Below the pieces are notes generated by a model. The model was not told the DNA's origin, did no database searches, and worked only from the letters and a program-made list of their open reading frames with translations. Made by a program: the position numbers and the translations under genes. Source: Ilex aquifolium (lineage: Eukaryota; Streptophyta; Magnoliopsida; Aquifoliales; Aquifoliaceae). Taken from it: a DNA stretch of 64,000 nt. Where the stretch lies: the NCBI GenBank assembly GCA_951799425.1, contig OX637395.1, forward strand, positions 6,598,951 through 6,662,950, given 5' to 3'. The stretch's first letter is position 1, and the number at the start of each line of letters is the position of its first letter. This document shows positions 23,940 to 36,100 of this stretch, one piece after another.

Positions 23940-24175
23940 CAAATTTTATTTTTTCGCCCAAAAAATCAACTTATCTGCACGACCCCTAATGTCAAATAAC
24001 TCAATCAACACACTCCTTAATTTCAAACAATCTCATCAATTTACACATACCTCTCTCTTCATTTTAATTTTAAATTATGCAATTAAAAAAATTAAATTAT
24101 TATTTAAAATATAAATATTGTAAGATCAGTTTGATTTTTGATATTGTATAGTGTTTTCAGACACGGGATTATTGC
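23940..24175 (+). mobile_element. Helitron-like fragment (3' end)
   Basis: Third copy of the family seen at 13610-14735. It ends with the hairpin GTGTTTTCAGACAC, then GGGATTATTG, CTAG and an outer T, which fits a Helitron 3' terminus. The 5' end was not identified. Confidence 0.4.
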
Positions 24176-24329
24176 TAGTACATCTATATGTTACTAGAAA
24201 CGAATGGAACTAAAAGTTATCAAGATAAGTGATACATTGCTCGTACTCGACTTGAATAGTGATCAAGTTTCAATATTTGGTTAAATTCGATTCATTTTAT
24301 CATATGAGCGAGTTTCAACAAACAATACA

Positions 24330-24490
24330 TAATTCAATAGACCATCCAAAAAAAGGGACACTTCACCTCTTTAAGCTTCAATAAACCACCCCTTTGAATT
24401 GGCCACCAAGCAAGCTTACTCAATTCATCATTCCCACTACCCTAGCCTATTTTTTTATTCTCTCTCCAAACTCTAATTCAACACCATTGA
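24330..24490 (+). promoter_or_regulatory. Promoter/5'UTR of the 148-aa gene
   Basis: The 160 bases before the ATG hold CAATAAACCACCCC and a CT-rich leader (TATTCTCTCTCCAAACTC). A clear TATA box was not found. The segment has a diverged duplicate at 23180-23330. Confidence 0.4.
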
Positions 24491-24937
24491 ATGGAAAATG
24501 ATGAATCAAGTCCAAGCAAACCCCATTATGATATCAGCATGTCAAAGAGAACCAGAAAGCCATTGAATCTCTTTACAGAAACCAACCAATCTCCCCAAAA
24601 ACCAATCTCTCCGGAGAGAGAAAATCCGGTGATCGGCGTGAATGAGGAAGAAGAAGAAAAAGAGAAGCCTCCTGGTGCAGGAACTAATGGACATGAAAAT
24701 GATCACAAAAGCTTGGAAGAACTGATCAAAAGCAGTAGTTCTCTTGGACAGCATTTTACAGAAGAAGAGAAGAATCTACAAGTGGTTGTTAAACAGCATG
24801 AAGAGAGATTGGAAGGAGCTCAGTTCAAAAGATTGGTGAGTCGTTATGCCAAAGTTTTGAGCCGTTTGGTTAAGATTAAGCAGAATGGCCGTTTGGGGTG
24901 GAAAAAGCCAGTTCTCCGGCTACCTACGCAGATGTAG
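24491..24937 (+). CDS. Unrecognised plant protein, 148 aa, single exon
   Basis: The frame runs ATG to TAG without introns. The protein is hydrophilic, with no signal peptide or membrane segment. It opens with a Ser/Pro-rich part containing SKRTRKPLNLF (about residues 18-28), followed by an acidic run NEEEEEKEK (about 51-59). Residues 75-140 (SLEELIKSSSSLG ... KNLQVVVKQHEERLEGAQFK, RLVSRYAKVLSRLVKIK) look helical and may form a coiled coil, and the end is basic. I do not recognise the family, so no function is given. Support for a real gene: a length unusual for this AT-rich DNA, non-repetitive composition, good codon balance and a leader-like sequence upstream that was duplicated with it. A (CT)n tract begins 42 bases after the stop, at 24979-25004. 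It could still be one exon of a longer gene. Confidence 0.62.
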   Translation: MENDESSPSKPHYDISMSKRTRKPLNLFTETNQSPQKPISPERENPVIGVNEEEEEKEKPPGAGTNGHENDHKSLEELIKSSSSLGQHFTEEEKNLQVVVKQHEERLEGAQFKRLVSRYAKVLSRLVKIKQNGRLGWKKPVLRLPTQM

Positions 24938-26530
24938 AGGAAGATCAAGCGGATGAGACTTCCTCCAATATGATTTTATCTCTCTCTCTCTCTCTCTCTC
25001 TCTCCTGTTCTTAATTTTAATATGAATCATGGTGATTACAAAAGTGGAAAAAAGAATATTTAAATTATACGTATAATTTATGAAAAAAATAAAAACTATC
25101 CAAGCAAAAAGTGCATAGGAAGACTGGAGAACATATTTAATAAGTGTTAATAGATCTTCGGAGGACAACAATTTGCTTTTCTAGCTCGAGATTCTCTTTT
25201 TCTTTCTTTATTCTCTATCGAGATAAGAAAAGACTTGAGAGGGCAATTACACTGTTCATGTGCAATATTTTTCAAGAACTTGAATGTACTGTTTTTTTTA
25301 ATATTGATTTTGCATTTTTTTAAACATTTTTCTTGCACATACAGAAATATGTACATAGCTCAATATATAGTAAAATGTATGTAGATTGATTGCTTTCATT
25401 AATATTCTTAACCATTTCAGCTCACGGGACATGTCTATTAGATTTTCTATCCTCGTTTTAGTTTTCTTTTCTCTTGTTTGTGGTACATTCCAAATGTTCT
25501 CATTCTCCACGATAAACTTCCTAATCTATCAATTCTCCAATTCTGATCTTTTTACACCTACTCCTACTCCCCAAATCATCTTAAAACAACAAAAGCTGAA
25601 AGAAATAGTGTAGTTCAGTCTTTCCTCTATCTTTTTTTAAATATTTTTCTAGCAAATTTGATCGTAAAATGTAGTTGCTGCTCCTATGTTCTATTATGCA
25701 TGAAGTTGATTGCTAATGTACTCTATCTAGAATTCTAACACAGCCAGTTAAGTGTCATATCGGTAGATACATGAGAATAAATCTGGGAAACCAATTGGTC
25801 GATGATGCTGAATTTGAACATTCATGCCCTACGACTACGAGATTCGTTAACAAGATTGAATTCTTAACTTAGTACGACATATCACTGTTGGCCCAAATAC
25901 AACCTAAGAGCTTGTTGAACCAAGCATAAGGTCGACAATCACAAAATGAACATCTTTATAATCCCAAAAATCATACACAATCGACGTAGGAGAGATGACT
26001 CTAAATAGTTGGAACGAGAAAAAGTGCGAAAAAAAATATATAAAAAGGGACTAGAGTGAATTAATCCCCCTGAGCAAACACTAAATAAGGCTTCAGCTAT
26101 CAAATCAATTCAGTCTCTATTCAACATTCAACAATAAAGAAGTCAAAACAACCCACAACACTGAAATTTTTCCCCTTGAATCTGCACAACTTCATCCCTC
26201 CAAGCCCCCAAATGGAAAACGAGGAAAAACAAATAAGAAAAAAAATGGAACGCAAAATTATCTAGTTAAAAAGAAAACGGATGAAAAGAAGTTTGAATAA
26301 AATGGTACATTAAACCATCCCCAGCTCCACTGCCTCCATCCTAGGAACCTAAAATAGGTTAGAACATGACTTAATACCAACACGGGCCTTCGCTGCCAAT
26401 TTTGCATACCCCATTGGAAGTCCCACCATAAAGCAACAAGCATAGTAGCTTGAGATAATTGTCTAAAATCTGTGACCATCTTAAGCCAACCACCGTGCAG
26501 ACGTCACAGGCCAGCAACTCAAGCAAGTGA
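24938..26530. other. Intergenic region; 3'UTRs of the flanking genes
   Basis: The first part would be the 3'UTR of the 148-aa gene, with the (CT)n tract at 24979-25004. The last few hundred bases would hold the 3'UTR of the minus-strand PP2A gene. Between them I see only AT-rich unique sequence and no credible gene. Confidence 0.5.
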
Positions 26531-27021
26531 TTATAGGAAATAATCAGGCGTTCTCCGGGTTACATCAGGTTCTCCTCTCCTTGGAGCTGGCTCAAACTGC
26601 AAACATGAAGTTGGGAGGGACTTAAAATTAAATGACTGTAGTATGCACTAAATAACAGTTGAACATCTCACATTCGGTGATAAAATCATCCCAGTGGGTA
26701 GTGGTAAAAATAGGCAATAGCGACAGACATTTTGAGGGGAAAAAGTCCTCAAAATAGACTCCTCGAATTCGTTTTAGCCGCCTTAAAATATGGACTTTGA
26801 TAGCAAAAGATAGTCAATGCAAAAGGAAATGGAGGGATAAGCACAGGCTGTCATTCTTGTATCACTCAAGATAATTAGGAGTATACCCACATCAGTTGCA
26901 TTAGATCCAAGGTTTCAGTATCAGATTAAATCATCAGAGAAGCACAATGAGAAAAGCCAGTTACACCTAACAACCTCAACAAAGCTGTAGATATTTGTCA
27001 GCACTTGGAGAGGAGAGGAGA

Positions 27022-27101
<80 letters not shown>

Positions 27102-30100
27102 TAAAGACCTGGATAAATGTGTGCTCTTTGCAATCATCAACTTCCAGTATAGATGCCATGTTTCCGCAACGGTAACAGTAATTGGGCGCACTAAAAATAG
27201 TTACGACCTTTTGTTCCTATTGAACACAACACTCAATTAAGCAAACTTCCATTTCCCTCAACACAAAAACAAAAATCAGAAGTGGCTCAATAGTTAGAAA
27301 CCATAGTACTTACATGTCCCCAGTTAAATCCCTCCATAACCAGCTGGTGAGCTCTAGCAATCAGCTTTAGGTTGTTGGTATGATTGAATTGCTCAGATAT
27401 GTCCTTTTATAGGGGAAAAAGTAATGCAAAAAGGAGGGACATAATGAGTTCAGAGGAAACAAGAAACTAAACAGGAAACCACAAAGAATTACCTGGCCAA
27501 AAGTGTATCCTGCACCACGAGGAGAGATTCCCCAGCCACAACGATCATCTGGGTCAGACCATAACAGGTCACACATGGGGCCCTCATGTGGAACTTCTTG
27601 AACACGATCAAAGTTTCTTATATTATCAAGGGTTTCAATGGATGGGGACAATCCACCATGCAGACAAAATATTTCGGATTCAACCTAGAATTTGACAAGG
27701 ACAAGATGACTAAAATAAAATCAATGTAACTCAGTATAAATTAATTTTAAAATTAGCCACACAAAAAACGGCCTTGCCAAAGTGCAGAAGACTCCCACCT
27801 ATATCGGGGTATGAAAGAGGTAACTTAATACCGGAGTGGAGTTCAATCATTTGAGTGAACTTTAATAATAGCATGCAAATAGTTAAACAAGAAACAGAAC
27901 AAACTTTTCACCAACAATACCTAGTCACAGCTCATGATGTTCTGAGGTTGCAGTGCCAAACACAATAACCGTGTTAAACAATGACAGTAGTGTTGCTTTT
28001 GTTTTTTCTCCTCCGATTTTTTTGTTTGTTCTTTAGTACCAAGTGTTACTCTCCTATTCCAAACAAGAAAGCTAAAAGCCACGTGGCATCTACCAATGCC
28101 TCTGCGCAATGGGAAATCAAGAAGCCTACAATTGATGTTTTCTCTAGACCTCATCCACATTTTAACGGGAAACAAACCCCACAGCTATAACTCAATTTCA
28201 ATGGAATCTCTATGAACAAACAAGGCAAATGAAATAAAATATGAAGGGATACTGAACAAACATTAGATATGTCTATTGGAACGGAAAAGAAATGCTAATA
28301 AAACAAAGGCATTTTTTCATAGCATTTAACCCAACTTTTTCAGAGCATAATCAGCTAAATTTTGTTAATACTTCAAAACTGACCTCACTTAAAAGATCTT
28401 ATTAACTACTGAACCTCTACCGGACTTGAATAAAAATGGATCATTTCTCAATGTAATGCAATCAATGGAGAGTGTTGAGAGGGGTGGATTGTAAAACCCA
28501 ACCTTTGGCATTGTTTGCTTGCACAAAGTCACTACCTTAGTTCAAGCCCCACCCTCAAGGTTATTGGTACAACACTCTTACCCCTGCAAGGCAATGACCC
28601 CTTCCACCAGACTCGAATCAAGAATAAAAACTTTGATTGCAAATTTATCCAATTCCGAATCCCTTGAATATCAGCCAACAATTAAAGCAAAATTCCAACA
28701 GTTGCCCTTACAATTCATAGAACTCATATTTAACAACAATAAATGGCCTTGTCATATTATGAGGTTCTAACATATCCCAACATATGAGGTTCTAGCATAC
28801 ACACTCGCAGCCTAACCGATCTCATGCAACAAATTCAAATGAATATATTGTAGCCCAAAACAAGGTTTTCAGTTGCTCCATTTTTGGAGATAATGTCTGA
28901 TTCAGATGTGTAGAAAATCTCAAACAAAAACCAGCAAAAAATGCATCAGCTGCACAAAACAACACAATTTCTAAGGAACACTATCTTATCATAACTTAGC
29001 ATTAGTATAAAGAGTGTAGTCTTAGAAGATATCCACAGAATAAGTAAAGGAGTTTGCAAAGGCTCTAAAAAGCAAGACAAATCACACACATACTAAACAA
29101 AAAAAAGGTGTCAGCTATTCTGACTAATGTAATTCTCCAGGCCAATACATCATTTTCTTTCTATGTTAAGTCCTAAAACTTTTACTATTCACTGGTAAAG
29201 AACCAAAAGATCAAATAATATGCATCACACTTAACTGGAATTAAAACAAATTTGAACAAAAATAAGCAAAATAAGCATGCATCGAAGGAAAATACGAGGA
29301 AATGTTGAAATCCTACTTACCAAAGCAGTTAATGGGAAATAATCAAAAAGATCCGTAAATATCTTCCAGACATTAGCATTGCCGTACCTGTAAAATATAT
29401 GGAAGAAGTCTTGGATACCAGCAATGATATGCAAAGAAGCACAACTCCAAACAGCCACAACAAACCCAGAAGGCATACGACAGCAGCAGATCACAACATG
29501 CAACTGGCCACATGCATAGAAGTCTACCACAAAAATTGATAGAAATAATTGATGGGGCACATATGGTCCATCCTATGTTGGAGTACGGATGGTTCAGGGA
29601 TTTATTTCTCTCCGGGACAGGGTTGCATAGCGATACCCTGCAGAATGTCCCCGTTGCCATCCCCTTTGTACCAAACTAAGTTACATGGCCTTGGGAGTGG
29701 TAAAGTTTCCATGTCTCACACAAGCAATCCCCAAAATTTGGGATATCAAGACCCAGTTAAAAAAGGTCCAAAACTCATGTATCAATATGTCCACACACCA
29801 GGCATACATATGTCAAAGCTTATAAAGTTTTTGTACTAGCTTAAATTATCAAGCAACAGTATGCATGGAGAAAATTAAAAAGAGAGGAGATGCAACAAAA
29901 ACTATAATAACAACAGGGTGTCTCTAAACATATGATAAATGTTGGGGACGAATACCGAGTATTAAAAAATCTAACTTGTACTAAAATGACAAGCATTGAT
30001 CATCGGCCCTTAGTTGTTCATAAATTCCTAATATATCCCCCCTGAAATTCTATGCTTATCTTCAGCAACTGATTTGCTTCAAATACGTGAAAGTTTAAAA

Positions 30101-33100
30101 TGTAGATACTACTTGCTGTATGCAGGTCATCCATTTGCTTTTTCAGTCAGTTAAATCCAGAGATCATCAGAGTATTTTCATAATAACTTTTGAGGAGAAA
30201 GTGAAATTAGCAAAATTATGTGCAGGGATCAGGAAATGAACAATAAAACAGAGAGATACATTTGAAACCTCGTATAGCACAAGGATGTATGAATGCTGAA
30301 CTTACTTCCGTAGGCATTCATCATAAAACCCATAGACTTGTGTAATCTGCAAAAGAGTACATTACATGGCCATAAGCTCGTGGCATTCAACAAAATGATT
30401 TTGGTCAAGTCAAACAGCCATCTGTAGTATGTTCCAAAAATCTCGTAATATTATGCTAACTGGAGAATGCAACTTGTAAACCAAAATGGGATCGGAACTA
30501 CAATATAACAGAGATATTTTCCTGTTTGAACTTGTTTCATTCGTACATACTCAACAACAGGATCAAATATTCCAATGACATCCGGAACGATAATAGGGTC
30601 AGCCAAGCTATAATATCCTCACTGAAGGACAGCTCATAAAACTCAGGAAACTATCAGAGTGTGGCTTGAGCTCAGCAGAGCCTCAAGCTCAATTTAAATT
30701 TACTTTATGATACAAAGATCGAGCTCGGCTCAACTCCACTCAACTCACCGCATGTACACAGAAGCACTCTTGCTTGGCGCTTCGCAATGAGATATTTATT
30801 TATCAAAAAAAATCCAAAAAAATTAACAAATAAAGAGGGCATTTTTTCACAATACAACTTGGAAAGCAGGGCTAATCTGTCACATCATATGACAAGCTTG
30901 CAGCATCAAATCATTTGGCTTATTTTCTTAGTTTTTTTCTCATCTGTGTATGTGAGTTTTGTAGTTTGGGTGGGGGTGGTTTTTTTTTATTTGGGGTGGG
31001 GTGGGGTGGGGTGGGGGGACACTATGAATGTTCTTCATAATGCAATTTGATACCATGTGATAAGTAAAATAACTTCACAGTGACATACTTCTCAAATGAG
31101 TTGGAGACACACAATTTGAGTATTAGATTGCTCAAGGTGGGGTAAGTCAAACAAGCAACAAATTGAAGCATGAGTTCAGAGACACATCGGTCGGAGCGTT
31201 GCATAACGGTATCAGGTGATTCGACCTTAAAGAAGAAGTTGAACATTGCTAGAAATTGAGGTCATATTGTGGCATCGCGACGACTCGGAGATGTCTCGAA
31301 CGACTCAACCAAGTCATGCAAAACTCAGATTTTATACATAATGTGAAACGGTATTGACTTAAAGGGTGTCAAGTCAGATATGACTCTGCTGACTCATATC
31401 AGTATCGTCGATACTTTGAACCTTGGAGCCAAGCTCAAGGTCTCCATGTCTTACAGCCCTACCAAAGGAACATCATGATCAGAGGAAGGAATGAAAAGTG
31501 AGAAACTAATAATACGCATTACAAAAACTCAACATAAAATGGATAACCATACACAGAACCAGAACAAGCACATTAATAAAATTCTGCTAGAGCTCCCAGA
31601 ATGCTTCAGCTCACAGAATATGTTCCTACCCAACGATTTGAGAAAATGAGGCTGATCATTATCATAGAACAAGCAAGAAGCACCATGACCACTCAATGCC
31701 TATTCAATTTTTGACAGGGGTCAAAAAGGATAAATGAGGAAACTGAATACCTGTCGACTCTCATGATTTCCCCTAAGGATTGTAATCCGCTGCGGATAAC
31801 GTACTTTCAAAGCCACCAGGAGCTGGATACAACAAGGGTATTAGTATTAACCAAGTGGTCAAAATTTCATTTACATACTATGAAGCACGTTGCGCAAAAA
31901 AAGGCAAAAATAGCATAAAGGTCATTATGTTACTTTAGCATACAATCATTGCATTCTTTTGACTTTGCAAATTGCTGCTTATATCCTATCTTAATGATTA
32001 TATACTTTACCATTAAGTCAGTTAAATCTTTTACTCACCAAAAGAAACATTGCAAATGAAATGCAAATGAACAACTATACCGTAAAAGACATTAAAAAAC
32101 GCATCACTGAGCAAGTTTCAGGCGGGAAAAGGGTATCATCAGCAATATCGACTCCATCCAAACATCATGACAAAGAGAATGAAAGAGGATCAATTTAATT
32201 AAGAACTCATACTCCATATAAACGCAAGTATAGTAGTATACCATGTATTTGATGCATGCTGACATATGTATCACTGCAAAATTCACGATAAAGAAACACG
32301 TTGAAATGGTTGATGCAAATGATAGGTATGTAGCTTAATAAACCAACTATTAATCAATTCAATTCAACTCAATGAAACCTTGTGCCAACTACTTGGGACT
32401 AGCAAACAAGTCAATTCAAGCCTATCAATTGTATTCTGTTAAACAGTAAATGTACTGTATGGTATTTTCTTGCTTTATATTATAAAGTTCATGCAGAATC
32501 AAGTTGCTAGCTTGAGGATTCTTACTCTTAAATAGAAGTCCCTTGCTACCTTTCTTTTACGGACTCATATCTCATCATGCTATTTTTGGCCTTATAAATG
32601 TTTCACATATGTTTGTTATGCTTGTCAAACATCAAGTTGTCCAAAGATCGAAAATGGTACAGCACTCTCAACTTACTTACACAGGGCAGTGCAAAGAAAG
32701 ACTTCCGTGCAACTTCTAATGCTAAACTGATATAGCAGAATGCTAGAATTTTTTTTTTAACTCCCAAAACCTTGAACACTAGATGTCCTGAATTTGCAGT
32801 AATCAATTTTTTGGTAATTCAGAATCTGCCAGCATTACCAGTAGCAAATTGCATCGATTTCCCATAACCCTATTACATTTCTTTTGTTTTTTGATACTCT
32901 CTAATACTGTAGGCTTTCTAGTCTTGAGCATTTTATTTCACATAATGCATATTAACTGCTGTCAGCCCTACCCCAAAAAAAAAACCCAAAAAGGACGTAC
33001 ACTAAACAAAAGGAAAAAAATTTAAATATATGGAAAACACTCACTACCAAACAGGTGACAGTGCATCAATCTGAACGGATGCATATCTGACAATCGCTAG

Positions 33101-36100
33101 ATGGTGTCTTACATGAGCAATTCGATATCCCCATAAATTCTTTCGGAGAATTGTTTTTATAGATATATAAATAAATTTCTCCACAGTAAATATATGATCA
33201 AACTGGTATCTGTAATATTCTTTAAAACTAGTTGTTTTTATGAAGAACTTGCCCACAGTATCATTATCCAGCGTGTACTTACTGTGACAGTTTCAACCGA
33301 ATAGTATCCCCGATCCACATAATCTCCCATAAATAAGTAGTTTGTATCTGGACACTGCCAATAACAAAATGCAACTAATTAAGAAAGAAAATTGGTATCA
33401 GAGCAAGAAAAATTACAAGGAAACCAACAGTCGTAATGTAAATGATGCCTTAGTAAACAACAGCAGGAAAAAAAAAAAGGTACTGTTTCCAAATTCATGA
33501 GTAGAACAGTAGTAGGCAATTGGAAGTTAAAATAGCATTTAAACAGGCTTTTTATTTCTTTCTAGTTAGCTAGATGGATATCCAAATGATCAAAAGACTT
33601 TGATCATTGGGTCCAAAAAGATGGCCATGCACTCTGAAAATAAATCGTACCTACTTTTCATAACACTATATCAGATGGTAACAATCATCTAATCATGATC
33701 ATTCATGATAAATAATGCCGAGTATGACCTGAATTCCTGATACAACTGGAAGTCCCTAATTTCGCCATACCACTATATGCGAGTATAGAACCAAAGCTCA
33801 GCTTGGAATTGGCTCAACTAAGACCCAATTCATAATTAAAAACTTGGCCGCTCCAATTTAAAATGCCAGAATCTGATGAAACTGGAACCACCAAATTAAT
33901 TTCTCGCATGTTTTGACATTGTTCAGGCACAGAATCTTTGTGTAACATTATGTTGGTTCGATTGGAGACTTTAATCCCAAAAAAACTTCTTCTAACCAGG
34001 CCACTGACATCAGTTGTCCCGTTATTCTGATGAACTACACCGAAGAACACAACTACACGAATTGGAAACAGTTACACCCAGCATCATAGATATAAGGAGC
34101 ACACAAAAAACCCCATATATGTTACTTCGAAAATATAGAAATTCTTTTTTAATTTCAATGATTAGATATGCAATGTACAAAATCTAAATTTGGTCATTGT
34201 GCCATCTACGGACTTCTTTTTCCGTTTAAAAAGGCGTTATCCAAGAGTCTTAGGGTACCCACCTAATATTCCGCCCCACATGCACCTGATTTTTACATGT
34301 ACATGGTTTCACAAACATCAAAAAAGAAGTATTTAGCATTCAAGCATTGCCTAGTGATCTAGGCCACCTCTCGAGCGTTTTGGCTTAGCTGTCTAAACAT
34401 TGGCCCAATGCCGAGATGAAATCAATTAAATGACATAAGTATATGTGGCTGAAGTACTTAAACATTTGCATTGTCTGAATTTCCTGATTGTTCCTTGAAG
34501 GTTTCCTTATTCTATCTTTGTATCTTTTCACGTTAACTATGAGAAATTGATGCCAAATAACGCATGATCTGTAAAATTTAATTCATCATTTCATTTAGAG
34601 GTGGTTCTTTTCCGGTTAGAGCAAGAATATTAAAAAAAAAAAAAAAAATTCAGACAGGTCTTTTACTGAGGATGTCTTTCGATGTAAGATAAGTAATGAT
34701 TTTGTGGTTTCACTTGTGACTAAAAAGAAAGATCTGTGGTTTTTTAGAATTCAAAAAAAGAAATTTCACATCTTTTTATTTCCATAATCATTGAGCATGC
34801 AAGTATGAACACACTGCTCAGCATAAACAGCTACATTTTCAAAATTCATTAAATGCAACCAATCACTTAACTTCATCGCATGACCAAATACACATAAAAC
34901 CATCTGCCCAAAGTACCAGTACTAACAACTAATATTCAAAGAATCACTTTATAGCAAGTATGTCAACCCTAAACATTAATGACGCAGTAAAGGGTCTAGC
35001 ACGCTACAATGCAAGTCATTCTCAATTTCTAATGTGCTACTGACCCAAGTGCTTAGGCACAAGTATCGAAGTATATAGAGTACCAAGTTACCGCAGCAAT
35101 CCTTTCATAGGTATATAACAAGGTCAAAAAGATTTAATCAAGAGGACATTTTAGAATGAAGAACAAATGTAGCTCTAGTAGCATTTCAACCTGCCATGGT
35201 ATCATAAGACCACTTCGATCCTCAATGTCACTCCTCGGCCAGTCTCACAATTTACTTTCCCTAGCTCAAACACAAAAATTAGAAAACAAATGTCACAGCG
35301 GAAAAAAATACCTTCCCTCCAATCCGAAAAAGTTCAGCTAGATCGTGAAATTGCCCATGAATGTCACCACAAATGGTCACAGGGCTCTTTACAGGCTGCA
35401 ATGCAGGGAAAAAGAAACGAATTCAACTTTGAGATTCAACAAAACCGAAGTCATACAGTAAAGAAACAGTAAAAATTTTGGAAGGAATTCCTCAGACAAT
35501 TATTCCTTTGACAATAATCCTTCTCATCTCCTAGTGTATTGATGGGAAGAATGTTCTAAAAAACCTTTCTCAAAAACACAACAGTAGATGGCTATTAAAG
35601 AAAGACTCAAAACAATATATGGTACAACTGCAAGTTGTTTTACTGTGGACAGCTAAAAATCAGCCAACGACCTTAAGACTCAGTCTGGTTATCGACCTTG
35701 AATTGGGGATTTGTTCAAAAGTTCTGTCTGTGTGTGTGTGTGTGTGTGTGTGTGAAATAGTATAAGATCAAAAAAAATTGGAGCATAAGTTTAATATTGC
35801 ATTCATTATATTTGACCACAAAAATAGTAATAATAGAACCCAAAAAGAACTAAACCTCATACCTGAACATTGCTTTCTTCCATTAAAATCTCTTTAGCCT
35901 TCTCACATAATCCCCTAACCTACATCCACAAGAATAAATATATCATCAGATCCATTTTTACCCTTTTTAGTAGCAATAGAATATAACCAAACATTGTTCC
36001 AAAAAAAAAAATTCAAAGACAGCATGATAGTATATGTTTGATTAGATAGCTACAATTGAACATCTAAAAAACAATCAAAATTTATCCTTCTGGATAACAA

